DNA of 64,000 nucleotides from Brytella acorum (GTDB lineage Bacteria > Pseudomonadota > Alphaproteobacteria > Acetobacterales > Acetobacteraceae). The notes beneath the pieces were generated by a model. That model saw only the letters and a program-made list of their open reading frames with translations. It ran no database searches and had not been told where the DNA came from. The DNA is taken from NCBI RefSeq assembly GCF_029309905.1, contig NZ_JARBJP010000002.1, positions 1 through 64,000 of the forward strand, read 5' to 3'. Shown piece after piece: positions 1 to 9,055 of the stretch (the stretch's first letter is position 1; the number at the start of each line of letters is the position of its first letter). Both the position numbers and the translations under genes were made by a program.

Positions 1-1
1 C

Positions 2-1105
2 GTGGAACCAGCTCACCGACCAGCCATGGCGCATTATGTCTCTCGGATTGCGCGACTGGGCTCATGGGTCATAGCAAAAACAAATTGGTATTACGCCGCG
101 TTCGATGACAACCGCGATCACTGGCATTTTCTGGCCGGGCAGGCGTGGAGCATGCTGACGCCGGGTCGCACGGGCATCGTGCCCCGCCAGGAAAGCCTGC
201 CGGAGACGATCGAAGCCTCGATGCTGGCCGGACAGACCTGGGCCAGACAATGGCAGGTGCGGGCGGTCAAGGACTTCCTGAACCACCGCCTCTGGGCGGG
301 TCTGTCTGTGGAAAATCCCCAGACGCTTTACGATACCACGGGCTTCATGAGCAGCGGCGGCAGAGTGACCCTGCCGAATGGCGGTATTGCGACGGTGGGA
401 GAGAACGGCACGGGGCTTACGAATAATGCGCTTTTTTCCAACGAGATCGCGCCGGACGTCATCGCCAAGCTCGCCTACGATCCGCGTTGGGGTCATTACG
501 AAGTCGAGGGGATCGTGCATTTCCCCCATGATCGCGTGACGGTCGATCATGTCGGTCACAACAACACCGCCATTGGCGGCGGCGGCGGCGGCTCCTTGAT
601 CCTGCCCGTTCTGCCACATTATCTGGAGGTCCGGCTGGCGGGTCTGGCGGGCTGGGGCGTCAATCGCTACGGCTCCGTCCTGCTGCCGGACGCCACGCTC
701 AATGCCAAGGGCGCTCCCGCGCCGCTGTTTGGTGTCCAGGCCACGGCCGGTATTATCGCCCACCCCACGCCGCGGATCGATGTGTACGGTTATTTCGGCA
801 CCCAGCGCGTGGGAAAATCGTCGTTCAACATGAATGGCGGCTCGTACGGTTATGGAAATCCTCTCTATTCCAACGCCGGTTGCATGCAGGAACTTTCAAG
901 CCTGACCTGCACGGCCAATACACGCGGTGTTTCCGAGGTCAGCGTCGGTGCGTGGTGGCGTTTCTTCAAAGGAAAATTCGGCACCGTCGAAGGCGGCGCC
1001 CAGTTGGCCTATTCGCATCGCGATACGTGGAGCGGGCAGGGCGAAGACCCGCACACGGATATGAGCCAGATCTTCTTCGACTTCCGCTACCTGCCGTTCC
1101 AGTAG
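2..1105 (+). CDS. Outer-membrane beta-barrel (porin-like) protein, C-terminal part
   Basis: The reading frame is open at the left window edge, so the N terminus and any signal peptide lie outside and the true start cannot be given. About 367 residues are visible, rich in alternating aromatic and polar strands (for example GQAWSMLTP near the start, VSVGAWWRFF and FDFRYLPFQ at the end), Gly/Asn loops and no hydrophobic helices. That composition is typical of a Gram-negative outer-membrane barrel. The GQ-[AT]-W-S segment resembles DcaP-like porins, which take up small carboxylates or sugars. A run of glycine codons at about 576-593 gives a GGGGGG loop. A Cys pair (CMQELSSLTC) may form a loop disulfide. 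Substrate unknown. It converges on the tlyA operon. Confidence 0.6.
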   Translation: MEPAHRPAMAHYVSRIARLGSWVIAKTNWYYAAFDDNRDHWHFLAGQAWSMLTPGRTGIVPRQESLPETIEASMLAGQTWARQWQVRAVKDFLNHRLWAGLSVENPQTLYDTTGFMSSGGRVTLPNGGIATVGENGTGLTNNALFSNEIAPDVIAKLAYDPRWGHYEVEGIVHFPHDRVTVDHVGHNNTAIGGGGGGSLILPVLPHYLEVRLAGLAGWGVNRYGSVLLPDATLNAKGAPAPLFGVQATAGIIAHPTPRIDVYGYFGTQRVGKSSFNMNGGSYGYGNPLYSNAGCMQELSSLTCTANTRGVSEVSVGAWWRFFKGKFGTVEGGAQLAYSHRDTWSGQGEDPHTDMSQIFFDFRYLPFQ

Positions 1106-1129
1106 CGGCGGGGAAACCAGAAGCGGGTT

Positions 1130-1870
1130 TCAGTCTCCGAGCCGGGCCGCGATCAGGAACTCGCGGTTGCCCTCGGGGCCGGTGATCGGGCTGGGCTCGA
1201 TCCCCAGGACCTCCCAGCCGGGCAGGGCGCTCCACCAGTCCCGGATGTCGTCGCATACGCGCTGATGGACAGCGGGGTCGCGCACAACGCCCTTGGAGCC
1301 GATTTCCGAGCGTCCGGCCTGAAATTGCGGCTTGATCAGGGCTACCGCCCAGGCGCCGGGTTTACACATGGAGAGAGCCGCGGGCAGTACGGTTTTCAGG
1401 CCGATGAAGCTGGCATCGCAAACAACCGCATCGACGCTCTCCGGAACATGCGTGGTATCGAGCGCGCGCGCATTCGTTTTTTCGAGCACGACCACCCGCT
1501 CGTTCGAGCGCAGTTTCCACGCGAGCTGACCATGACCGACATCGATGGCGTAGACTTTCGCCGCTCCGTTCGTCAGCAGAACGTCGGTGAAGCCGCCGGT
1601 GGATGCGCCGACGTCGATACAGACGCGCCCCGCCGCATCCAGAGCGAAATGCTTGATGGCATGATCGAGTTTCAGGCCGCCCCGCGATACCCAGGGATGG
1701 TCCTGGCCCTTGAGGACAAGCGGAGCATCTTCGGCAAGAGTGTCACCGGCCTTGGCGACGCGTTTGTCGCCACTATAGGCGAGGCCGGCCAGAATCAGCG
1801 CCTGCGCGCGGGCGCGCGTCTCGACGAGACCGCGCTCGACGAGAAGCTGGTCAGCCCGCTTTTTGGCCAT
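1130..1870 (-). CDS. tlyA: TlyA-family S4-domain RNA methyltransferase
   Basis: A 246-residue protein. Residues 1-65 form an S4 RNA-binding domain ([19 protein letters not shown]). The rest is an FtsJ/RrmJ-type Rossmann methyltransferase with the SAM-binding motif CIDVGASTGGFTD near residue 85, followed by VYAIDVGHGQL. Family members 2'-O-methylate rRNA cytidines; the hemolysin name is historical. It is the last gene of the xseB-ispA-dxs-tlyA operon. Its ATG overlaps the dxs stop by one base (TGATG), so translation is probably coupled. The S4-plus-FtsJ architecture and length match the family; the exact rRNA target is not visible. Confidence 0.9.
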   Translation of the reverse strand: MAKKRADQLLVERGLVETRARAQALILAGLAYSGDKRVAKAGDTLAEDAPLVLKGQDHPWVSRGGLKLDHAIKHFALDAAGRVCIDVGASTGGFTDVLLTNGAAKVYAIDVGHGQLAWKLRSNERVVVLEKTNARALDTTHVPESVDAVVCDASFIGLKTVLPAALSMCKPGAWAVALIKPQFQAGRSEIGSKGVVRDPAVHQRVCDDIRDWWSALPGWEVLGIEPSPITGPEGNREFLIAARLGD

Positions 1871-3864
1871 CAGGCCGTCTGCTGCGCCGACATCTCGACA
1901 CCCAGAGCCGACGCCGCCTTTTCAACGATATGAGCGGCGTTGAGACCGGCCTGATCGTACTGCACGTTCGGCAGGTTGTGATCGATATAGGAGTCCGGCA
2001 GGGTCATCGGGCGGAACTTCACCTGATCGATCAGGCCGCTATCCGCAAGATGCTGCATGACTTGCGCGGCGAAACCGCCAACGGCGCCTTCTTCGATCGT
2101 GATGAAGACCTCGTGCTGTCGTGCAAGCTGATCGACCAGTTCCCGGTCGATCGGTTTGGCGAAACGCGCATCCGCGACGGTGACGGCGTAGCCCTGCGCG
2201 GCCAGCAGATCAGCGGCTTTCAGCGATTCGCCCAGGCGGGTGCCGAGCGAAAGGATCGCTATGCCGCTCTTGAGCGTCGGATTGGTGTTGCTCTGGCGCA
2301 CGATGCGTCCCTTGCCGATCGGCAGGATCTCGCCCTTCTCGGGAAGATCCAGACCGACGCCCGACCCACGCGGGTAACGGAAAGCGATCGGGCCATCGTC
2401 ATAGGCGCAGGCCGTCGCCGTCATATGCGTCAGTTCGACTTCGTCCGACGGCGCCATGATGACCATGTTCGGCAGGCAGCCGAGATAGCTCAGATCGAAC
2501 GACCCGGCATGCGTCGCACCATCGGCGCCGACCAGACCGGCACGGTCGATGGCGAAGCGCACCGGCAGGTTCTGCAGCGCCACGTCATGCATGACCTGAT
2601 CGTAAGCGCGTTGCAGAAACGTCGAATAGATGGCGCAGAAAGGCCGCATGCCCTCGGTGGCCATGCCCGCCGCGAAGGTTACGGCGTGCTGCTCGGCAAT
2701 GCCGACATCGAAGAAGCGGTCCGGATGGGCCTTGGCGAACTTCTCCAGCCCTGTGCCGGACGGCATGGCGGCCGTGACGGCCACGATGCGATCATCGGCG
2801 TCCGCATTGCGCAGCAGTTCGCGCGCAAACACCGACGTGAAGCTCGGCGGTCCCGCGGGCGCCTTGTTCTGTTCGCCCGTGACGACGTTGAAACGCGAAA
2901 CGGCATGGTATTTGTCGCCCGCGCTTTCGGCGGGCTTGTAGCCTCGGCCTTTCTCCGTGATGACGTGCAGCAGGATCGGGCCCTGATCGTCGGCATCGCG
3001 AAGGTTGCGCAGGATCGGCACGAGCTGGCTCATGTCGTGGCCGTCGACCGGGCCGACGTAATAGAAGCCGAGTTCCTCGAACAGCGTGCCGCCCGTGATC
3101 ATGCCGCGCGTCAGTTCCTCGGCGCGCTTGGCGGTGCGCTCGATGCGCGGCGGCAGACGCTTGACCACCTTGCCCGCGAGGTCGCGCAGGCTGAGGAATT
3201 TCTGCGACGACATCAGACGCGTGAGGTAGTTCGACATCGCGCCGACCGGCGGCGCGATCGACATTTCGTTGTCGTTGAGAATGACGATGAGGCGCTCGGC
3301 GCTCTCGCCCAGCGCGCCCGCGTTGTTCATGGCCTCATAGGCCATGCCCGCCGAGATCGATCCGTCGCCGATCACGGCGATGACGTTGCGCTCCCTGTAG
3401 CCCGGATCTTTTTCGGCGCGCAGGTGATGGGCCACGGCCATGCCGAGGCCCGCGGAAATCGACGTCGAGGAATGGGCCGCGCCGAACGGATCGTATTCGC
3501 TTTCCGAACGACGCGTGAAGCCAGACAGGCCGCCCGGCTGACGCAGGGTGCGGATACGGTCCCGTCGACCCGTCAGGATCTTGTGGGGATAGGCCTGATG
3601 GCCGACATCCCAGATAATCCGGTCATCCGGCGTATTGAACACCGCGTGCATGGCGACCGTCAGCTCGACGACGCCCAGCGACGCGCCGAGATGGCCGCCC
3701 GTTGTGGAAACCGCGTCGACCGTTTCGGCCCGAAGTTCCTCGGCGAGCTGCTTGAGCTGGTCTGTCGAAAGATTGCGCAGATCGTCCGGCGAGCGTACGC
3801 GATCGAGGATCGGAAAGCGGCCCAGCGTCGGAATGGGAGTGTCGTTCGGGGTGTTTTTGCTCAT
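1870..3864 (-). CDS. dxs: 1-deoxy-D-xylulose-5-phosphate synthase
   Basis: First enzyme of the methylerythritol phosphate route: condenses pyruvate and glyceraldehyde 3-phosphate to DXP with thiamine diphosphate. Protein of 664 residues. The TPP-binding motif [18 protein letters not shown] lies in the N-terminal third. The pyrimidine domain carries [13 protein letters not shown] with the catalytic Glu. The C-terminal transketolase domain ends with PDSYIDHN. I chose the ATG at 3864 (MSKNTPND) because AGGAA lies eight bases upstream and it begins just four bases after the ispA stop; an in-frame ATG at 3891 would overlap ispA. Acetic acid bacteria need it for hopanoids and ubiquinone, and the directly upstream ispA uses its downstream products. 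Confidence 0.97.
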   Translation of the reverse strand: MSKNTPNDTPIPTLGRFPILDRVRSPDDLRNLSTDQLKQLAEELRAETVDAVSTTGGHLGASLGVVELTVAMHAVFNTPDDRIIWDVGHQAYPHKILTGRRDRIRTLRQPGGLSGFTRRSESEYDPFGAAHSSTSISAGLGMAVAHHLRAEKDPGYRERNVIAVIGDGSISAGMAYEAMNNAGALGESAERLIVILNDNEMSIAPPVGAMSNYLTRLMSSQKFLSLRDLAGKVVKRLPPRIERTAKRAEELTRGMITGGTLFEELGFYYVGPVDGHDMSQLVPILRNLRDADDQGPILLHVITEKGRGYKPAESAGDKYHAVSRFNVVTGEQNKAPAGPPSFTSVFARELLRNADADDRIVAVTAAMPSGTGLEKFAKAHPDRFFDVGIAEQHAVTFAAGMATEGMRPFCAIYSTFLQRAYDQVMHDVALQNLPVRFAIDRAGLVGADGATHAGSFDLSYLGCLPNMVIMAPSDEVELTHMTATACAYDDGPIAFRYPRGSGVGLDLPEKGEILPIGKGRIVRQSNTNPTLKSGIAILSLGTRLGESLKAADLLAAQGYAVTVADARFAKPIDRELVDQLARQHEVFITIEEGAVGGFAAQVMQHLADSGLIDQVKFRPMTLPDSYIDHNLPNVQYDQAGLNAAHIVEKAASALGVEMSAQQTA

Positions 3865-3868
3865 CGTC

Positions 3869-4792
3869 TCAGTTCCTGCGCTCGACAACATACTGCGCCA
3901 GCGCCCTTAAGGATGCGGCGCGGGCCCCGAAGGGCGCCAGAGCGTCGATCGCACGTTCGGACAGTTTGCGCGCCTCTTCGCGGGCGCTGTCAATCCCAAG
4001 CAGGGATACGTAGGTTGATTTGCCGGAGGCCTCGTCTTTGCCGGCCGTCTTGCCGAGTTCCTCGGCGCTGGCGGTCGCATCCAGCACGTCATCGGCGACC
4101 TGGAAGGCCGTGCCGAGATCACGGCCGTAGTCGACGATCGCGTCGCGTTCCGCGCTGTTCGCATGGCCGAGAATCGCACCCGCCTCGGCGGAATAGCGGA
4201 TCAGGGCGCCCGTCTTGAGCGCATGGAGGCGACGCACCTGGTTCAGCGGGAGGGCCCTGCCTTCGCCACGGATGTCGATGACCTGACCGCCGACCATGCC
4301 AGCCGCGCCCGAAGCTTGGGCCAGAGCCGCGACGAGCCGGATCCGGATGGAGGGATCGGCGTCGGTCGCCTCGTCGGCGAGGATTTCAAAGGCGCTGGTC
4401 TGGAGAGCGTCGCCTGCAAGAATGGCCATCGCTTCGTCGAACTGGCGGTGCGTGGAGGGGCGTCCGCGACGCAGATCATCGTCATCCATGGCCGGGAGAT
4501 CGTCATGAACGAGACTGTAGGCGTGCAGCATCTCCACCGACGCCGCCACGCGCAGCGCGCTTTCGCGCCGGGCGCCGAACAGAGCGCCGATTTCGGTGAC
4601 GAGATAGCCGCGCATCCGCTTGCCGCCGCCCAGCGTCGCGTAGCGCATGGCTTCGATCAGCACGGATTCGTCGCCCGGAACGGGCGGGAGCAGCGCGTCG
4701 ATCGTCGTTTCGATGGCCTGCGCGGCCGCACCAAGAGAGCCGGCCAGTTCGGCGGGGGTGGCGATTTCGTGATCCGTCGGCGTATCGCTCAT
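3869..4792 (-). CDS. ispA: Polyprenyl (farnesyl/geranyl) diphosphate synthase
   Basis: Head-to-tail condensation of isopentenyl diphosphate with allylic diphosphates in the cytoplasm. The 307-residue protein has both Asp-rich motifs: [15 protein letters not shown] (first DDxxxxD) near residue 100 and QVADDVLD (second DDxxD-like) near residue 230, plus GGKRMR for the diphosphate. The spacing of the first motif is of the bacterial FPP synthase type; chain length is otherwise inferred. The start codon overlaps the xseB stop by four bases (ATGA). Second gene of the xseB-ispA-dxs-tlyA cluster, an arrangement common in proteobacteria. Confidence 0.94.
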   Translation of the reverse strand: MSDTPTDHEIATPAELAGSLGAAAQAIETTIDALLPPVPGDESVLIEAMRYATLGGGKRMRGYLVTEIGALFGARRESALRVAASVEMLHAYSLVHDDLPAMDDDDLRRGRPSTHRQFDEAMAILAGDALQTSAFEILADEATDADPSIRIRLVAALAQASGAAGMVGGQVIDIRGEGRALPLNQVRRLHALKTGALIRYSAEAGAILGHANSAERDAIVDYGRDLGTAFQVADDVLDATASAEELGKTAGKDEASGKSTYVSLLGIDSAREEARKLSERAIDALAPFGARAASLRALAQYVVERRN

Positions 4793-5052
4793 TCGGGAGC
4801 TCCCGTAGTGGTCTCTTTCAATTCAGGCAGTTCGACCGAGCCGATGCTGCCGTCATCGCGGGCGACAATGGCGCGCACGCGCATCTCGGCCTGGCCGAGC
4901 TTGTCTTCGCAGTAGCGCCGCAGGGCCGCGCCACGCTCGTAGGAGGCGATCGCGTCCTCAAGCTTCAACTGCCCGCTCTCCAGTCCACGCACGATCTTTT
5001 CGAGTTCGGCCAGGGCGTCCTCGAAGGAAAGGTTCGAGAGATCGTCGCTCAT
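4789..5052 (-). CDS. xseB: Exodeoxyribonuclease VII small subunit
   Basis: An 87-residue protein with the family signature LSFEDALAELEKIVRGLESG in the first half and SYERGAALRRYCEDKL, forming a helical hairpin that wraps XseA. Exo VII degrades single-stranded DNA in both directions. Length and motif order match XseB. First gene of the operon, with a four-base overlap into ispA. The C-terminal tail ([14 protein letters not shown]) is acidic and probably disordered. The partner xseA is not in this window. Confidence 0.93.
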   Translation of the reverse strand: MSDDLSNLSFEDALAELEKIVRGLESGQLKLEDAIASYERGAALRRYCEDKLGQAEMRVRAIVARDDGSIGSVELPELKETTTGAPE

Positions 5053-5218
5053 ATCAGCGCGCTGTCATCATCATGTCGTTACGGTCCCCGTCATGCGGTC
5101 CAGTACTGCCATCGGCAAAGTTGTGCGGAGGGATAGCCCCAGTCGGCGCTTTCTCCAAGCCCGGCTGGCAGCAGAGAGGCATAATTCGGCATAATCATGG
5201 CCACGTGCGGACTTCGGG

Positions 5219-5458
5219 TCACGCCTTGCGTCGGATGACGAAGGCGAGAGTCTGGCCTTCCTCGCTGAACGCGACAAGCGCATGACCGGTCTCGCGGCAA
5301 TAGGATTGAAAATCCGAGACGCTCGCACGGTCCGTCGCCAGCACCCGCAGTTTCTGTCCCGGAGCAAGATCGCGCAGGATACGATTGGCTTTCAGAACCG
5401 GAAGAGGGCAAGACAACCCGCGTACATCCAGAAGCATTTCGGTTGGATTCATGTTCAT
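5219..5458 (-). CDS. tusA: TusA-family sulfurtransferase
   Basis: A 79-residue protein with the hallmark RGLSCPLPVLKA: the CPxP cysteine at about residue 18 carries the persulfide. The rest is the compact beta-alpha-beta fold seen in TusA/SirA/YedF. Members relay sulfur for tRNA thiolation or molybdenum cofactor metabolism. It stands alone between xseB and the fructokinase, with no other Tus gene near, so its sulfur acceptor is not indicated. Start at the first of two close ATGs (MNMNPTEM); the second is equally possible. The 166 bases between it and xseB show no gene. Confidence 0.88.
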   Translation of the reverse strand: MNMNPTEMLLDVRGLSCPLPVLKANRILRDLAPGQKLRVLATDRASVSDFQSYCRETGHALVAFSEEGQTLAFVIRRKA

Positions 5459-5673
5459 GATCCGAGTATGCGTCGCAACGTTGTGACGGCCAAGAGGCGC
5501 GCAGGCGCGTCATCTGCCTGTTCCGTGCCCTGTCTCTGGTTACGTCGCGCGCGTTAAGGTGAAGGAAAGAACTGTTTTCCGTCGGGCGCGTCTGTCGCAT
5601 CATGCCGTGGTCGAAAGGCTGGTGCTGACGGACTGACGTGCAACAGCGCTCTAAATCTTGAATAGGGTAACGT

Positions 5674-6609
5674 ATGGCTGACTACCGTTTGGGCATCGAT
5701 TTCGGTGGAACGAAAATCGAAATTGCCGTTCTCGACCGTGACGGACAGCTCGTGATTCGCGAGCGGGTGCCGAATCCTCGCATCTACGAGCAGTCCATCG
5801 GCACCGTGAGGGATCTGGTGGCCAGCGTGGAAGCCCGTCTGGGTGCCGTTCCGCATCATCATGCCCAGGCCGGGCAGAAAACCACCACGCTCGGGATCGG
5901 CATTCCCGGGTCGATTTCTCCGGATACCGGCCTGATCAAGAACGCCAACTCCACATGGCTTAACAGCAAGCCGTTCGGCGTGGATCTTGATGCGGCCTTG
6001 CAGCGTGTGGTCCGCGTGGAAAACGATGCCAATTGTTTCGCGCTTTCCGAGGCGGCGGACGGTGCTGGCGCGGGTGCGCGCACGGTCTTCGGCGTTATCA
6101 TCGGCACGGGAATGGGGGCGGGCATCGTTTGCGACGGCGCGCTGGTCCCGGGACGGCACCATATCGCGGGCGAGTGGGGTCATGTGCCCCTGCCGTGGGT
6201 GAAGGTCGAAGAATTTCCGATGCCGAAATGCTTCTGCGGCAATGAGGGGTGTCTGGAACGCTTTCTGTGCGGCCCCGCTCTGGGCGAAGACTGGCGCGGC
6301 AAGGGTTCGCACAGCACCGCGGGTATCGAGGAAGCAGCGCGTGGCGGAGATGTCGCGGCCCAGGCCGCGCTCGACCGTTACGTCGAACGCTTCGCACGGG
6401 CCTGTGCGCTCGCCATCAATATGCTCGATCCGGACGTGATCGTCCTGGGCGGCGGTGTTTCCAATATCGACACGATTTACGAACGCGTGCCGCCTCTTCT
6501 GGATCGCCACGTCGTGACGCCGCATTGCACGACGCCGATTGTGCGCAATCGTCACGGGGACAGTTCGGGCGTGCGTGGCGCCGCGTGGCTCTGGGACGTC
6601 GATGCCTGA
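5674..6609 (+). CDS. ROK-family sugar kinase, probably fructokinase
   Basis: Protein of 311 residues. It has the N-terminal ATP phosphate loop IDFGGTKIE (residues 7-15), the glycine-rich sugar site GIIIGTGMGAG-like stretch near residue 145, and a zinc knuckle CFCGNEGCLERF near residue 190 preceded by the GEWGH His. The opening resembles E. coli Mak (a ROK fructokinase), so ATP-dependent phosphorylation of fructose or a related hexose in the cytoplasm is the best guess; glucose or N-acetylhexosamine cannot be excluded. AGGG lies seven bases before the ATG. Its last six codons, stop included, are duplicated in tandem immediately downstream. Confidence 0.85.
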   Translation: MADYRLGIDFGGTKIEIAVLDRDGQLVIRERVPNPRIYEQSIGTVRDLVASVEARLGAVPHHHAQAGQKTTTLGIGIPGSISPDTGLIKNANSTWLNSKPFGVDLDAALQRVVRVENDANCFALSEAADGAGAGARTVFGVIIGTGMGAGIVCDGALVPGRHHIAGEWGHVPLPWVKVEEFPMPKCFCGNEGCLERFLCGPALGEDWRGKGSHSTAGIEEAARGGDVAAQAALDRYVERFARACALAINMLDPDVIVLGGGVSNIDTIYERVPPLLDRHVVTPHCTTPIVRNRHGDSSGVRGAAWLWDVDA

Positions 6610-6627
6610 GGGGACGTCGATGCCTGA
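6593..6627 (+). repeat. 17-bp direct repeat duplicating the stop codon of the ROK kinase gene
   Basis: The 17 bases GGGACGTCGATGCCTGA at 6593-6609 recur at 6611-6627 with a one-base spacer, i.e. an 18-bp in-frame tandem duplication. Both copies end in TGA, so read-through of the first stop would add six residues and then stop. It looks like replication slippage. Confidence 0.95.
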
Positions 6628-6675
6628 GCCGACGGGCCTACGGAAGACATATTTGGAGAGGCTGGGGAGGGCCCC

Positions 6676-7458
6676 TCAGCCTCCCGGTTTTGCCAGTCGA
6701 AAGCCGGTGGCGACCACGTAAAGCTCGCTCGATTCCTTGCGTGAGGCCGGAGGCTTGACGTGTCGAACGCTCGTGAATGCTTTTTTCATGGAATCGAGCA
6801 TCTGCTGTTCCGAGCCGCCCTGGAACACTTTCGCCACGAACCCGCCCCCCTCGGCGAGAACCTGCAACGCGAAATCCAGCGCGCCCTCGGCCAGCCCCAT
6901 GATCCGCAGGTGATCCGTCGGAGCATGCCCTGTCGTGTTCGGCGCCATATCCGACAGGACGAGATCGGCCGGGCCGCCCAGAAGCAGCTTCAGCCGATCG
7001 GGCATTTCGGGATCCGTGAAATCGCCCTCGACCAGCTCGGCGCCCGCGACGGGTTCGACCGGCAGAAGATCGACGCCAGCCACATGCGTCGCACCGCGCT
7101 TCACCGCGACCTGCGACCATCCACCCGGTGCGGCGCCAAGGTCGATGATGCGCATGCCGGGCTTGATCAGATGGAACCGGTCGTCGATCTCGATCAGCTT
7201 GAAGGCCGCGCGGGAACGCCACCCAGCCTTGCGCGCCGCTGCGACATAGGGATCGTTGAGCTGGCGGTTCAGCCAGCGTTGCTGCGCGGTGGTCCGTCCC
7301 CGGGCCGTGCGCAACATGACGGTTTTCTGCCGGGTGTTGGCGACGGCAGCCGCATCCTCGACGGTATTTTCGGCGCCGGGTTTGGCGGCGCTTTTCAGGG
7401 CGCGACCGGGGATCCGGCGTTCGCCGTCGCCACTGCCGGGTTTTTTGCTCTTGCTCAT
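6676..7458 (-). CDS. rlmE: 23S rRNA 2'-O-methyltransferase RlmE (FtsJ/RrmJ)
   Basis: Methylates the 2'-O of a uridine in the A loop of 23S rRNA in the large subunit. The 260-residue protein has a basic N-terminal extension of about 60 residues, then SRAAFKLIEIDDRF with the first catalytic Lys, the SAM loop IIDLGAAPGGWSQ, DLVLSDMAPNTTGH with the catalytic Asp, and a late Lys in VAKVFQGG. This K-D-K arrangement is the RrmJ signature. It starts 25 bases downstream of ppx, a frequent alphaproteobacterial pairing. A GC-rich inverted repeat (GAGGCTG 6658-6664 with CAGCCTC 6677-6683) covers the stop and may help terminate transcription from either side. Confidence 0.94.
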   Translation of the reverse strand: MSKSKKPGSGDGERRIPGRALKSAAKPGAENTVEDAAAVANTRQKTVMLRTARGRTTAQQRWLNRQLNDPYVAAARKAGWRSRAAFKLIEIDDRFHLIKPGMRIIDLGAAPGGWSQVAVKRGATHVAGVDLLPVEPVAGAELVEGDFTDPEMPDRLKLLLGGPADLVLSDMAPNTTGHAPTDHLRIMGLAEGALDFALQVLAEGGGFVAKVFQGGSEQQMLDSMKKAFTSVRHVKPPASRKESSELYVVATGFRLAKPGG

Positions 7459-7483
7459 GGGCGTTCGATTACAGGAGCGCGCA

Positions 7484-8629
7484 TCAATGCGCTACGATTC
7501 GTGCCGAAGGATAGCCATCGCGTGATGGGCGGGGGCGCGACCGGCGCATGGCATCGCCGTCCCGGGCCATGCGGGCCAGAAGTCCGTCCCGCAGACCACG
7601 GTCCGCGACGATGATGTTATCGACGGGCCATAGACGATGGATGGCTTCGAAAATCGCACAGCCGGGAAGAACATAAGTGCTTCGATCGATCCCGATGCAG
7701 GGATGGGGAGGCTCTTCGGCGGCTTCCAGATCCCGAAGGATATCGATCGCTTCAAGCGCCGCCGTGTCGGTCAGCGTCACGCCGTCAACGGCCTGACGGT
7801 TGTAGCGCGGCAGCCCGAGGGCCACGCCCGCCAGCGTCGTGATCGTGCCGCTCGTGCCGAGCATCGCAACATTGCGTCGCTGAATTTCGCGCCGGATCTG
7901 ATGGACGTCCTCGAAGCCGGAAAGCTGGGCGATCACATGGCGCACCATGCTCTCATAATAATGCTCATGCTCGGCGGCATCCGCTCCGGGCGCGGGCGGG
8001 CGAAAACTTTCCGCTATGGTAATGACACCGCATGGAATGCTGACCGTGCCGGACAGATCCTGCGCCCGTCGGGTCGGGTCCAGGCGCAGCCAGGCGATTT
8101 CCGTGGAGCCGCCCCCAATATCGAAAAGGAGTCCGCGGCTGCGGCGGTGGTTGTTGGCGTGGAGCAACACTCCGCAGCTTTCCATCGCCAGTTCGGCTTC
8201 CTCGCGCGGCGATATCAGATCGAGGATAATGCCGGTTTCGCGATGCACGCGGCTGAGAAATTCTTTTCCGTTGACGGCCCTTCTGCACGCTTCGGTCGCC
8301 ACACCCCGGATGGCCTGGACGGGCCAGTGACGAATGCGTGCGGCACAGACATGCAGGGCGTTGATCGCCCGGACCATCGCTTCCTCGCTGAGGGCGCCGG
8401 AACTCTGAAGGCCTTCTCCCAGGCGCACGGAGCGGTTGAAGCTGTCAACGACGCGAACACCCACGGAGCCACGTTCGCCAATCATCAGACGACAGTTGTT
8501 CGTGCCCAGATCCAGTGCGGCAAAATATGCGGAGCCGTCGCCCAAGCCGCGGTTTTTTCGCGGCTGGGCGGCGTTGTGCGCGGGCGATTCCCGCGTCTTG
8601 TCCGGCATATTGTCGTAACTGTTCTTCAT
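7484..8629 (-). CDS. ppx: Exopolyphosphatase / pppGpp phosphohydrolase (Ppx/GppA)
   Basis: ASKHA-fold phosphatase that removes terminal phosphate from polyphosphate or from pppGpp. Conserved blocks: AALDLGTNNCRLMIGE at the start of domain 1, the Glu-containing GVATEACRRA, the second phosphate loop FDIGGGSTEIAW, and GTSGTITTLAG. I place the start at the ATG at 8629 (MKNSYDN), giving 381 residues; the frame stays open upstream to about 8821 but that extension is basic and proline-rich, runs towards a tRNA promoter and has no family homology. A further ATG at 8608 is possible. First gene of a ppx-rlmE pair. Confidence 0.9.
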   Translation of the reverse strand: MKNSYDNMPDKTRESPAHNAAQPRKNRGLGDGSAYFAALDLGTNNCRLMIGERGSVGVRVVDSFNRSVRLGEGLQSSGALSEEAMVRAINALHVCAARIRHWPVQAIRGVATEACRRAVNGKEFLSRVHRETGIILDLISPREEAELAMESCGVLLHANNHRRSRGLLFDIGGGSTEIAWLRLDPTRRAQDLSGTVSIPCGVITIAESFRPPAPGADAAEHEHYYESMVRHVIAQLSGFEDVHQIRREIQRRNVAMLGTSGTITTLAGVALGLPRYNRQAVDGVTLTDTAALEAIDILRDLEAAEEPPHPCIGIDRSTYVLPGCAIFEAIHRLWPVDNIIVADRGLRDGLLARMARDGDAMRRSRPRPSRDGYPSARIVAH

Positions 8630-8828
8630 CTCTGTTGGCGGGGCTCCCGAATGTCCGCCAGGGACACCCTGATCCAATGTGGCGAGAGCGCAGGTCAATC
8701 GCAAGAGATTTATGACAAAACGGAAAATCCGGGGTGGCGGCTTTTTTGGGGGATGCCTCTTGCATGCCCACGGGGGCGATGATAACACGCTGCCACCGCG
8801 ACGGAGCATGTCTCCGCCCAATCCCGGT

Positions 8829-8902
8829 TGGGGGATAGTTTAGCGGTAGAACTACCGGCTCTGACCCGGTCAGCCCTGGTTCGAATCCAGGTCCCCCAGC
8901 CA
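8829..8902 (+). tRNA. tRNA-Gln, anticodon CTG
   Basis: Folds as a complete cloverleaf. Acceptor TGGGGGA (8829-8835) pairs with TCCCCCA (8892-8898), followed by discriminator G and an encoded CCA. The D arm is closed by GTT/AAC. The anticodon stem ACCGG/CCGGT encloses the loop CTCTGAC, so the anticodon is CTG (reads CAG, Gln). The T arm CCTGG-TTCGAAT-CCAGG is canonical. It is divergent from ppx. Confidence 0.96.
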
Positions 8903-9055
8903 ATAGCGCGCAACGCTTTAATTTCCTGCTTTCTGGCACGCCTCCTTATGGCCGCATCAGGGATCGGATGGGCACCGGAATCAGTCATCTCTTCATGTGC
9001 CGGGCAGTCTGTTGGTGGCGGCCCGACCTCCGAAAAATGTCGCCGTTTCGGGGTG

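Noticed and set aside
573-596. GGC-rich microsatellite in the outer-membrane gene
   Set aside because: Codes in frame for a glycine loop; too short and imperfect to treat as a separate repeat element.
1930-4218. A 762-codon open frame on the plus strand opposite dxs and ispA
   Set aside because: Entirely antisense to two well-conserved enzymes; Arg/Ala/Gly-rich translation without domains; typical of GC-rich DNA.
8445-8939. A minus-strand frame across tRNA-Gln and the ppx start
   Set aside because: It runs through an intact tRNA gene and lies in another frame from ppx.
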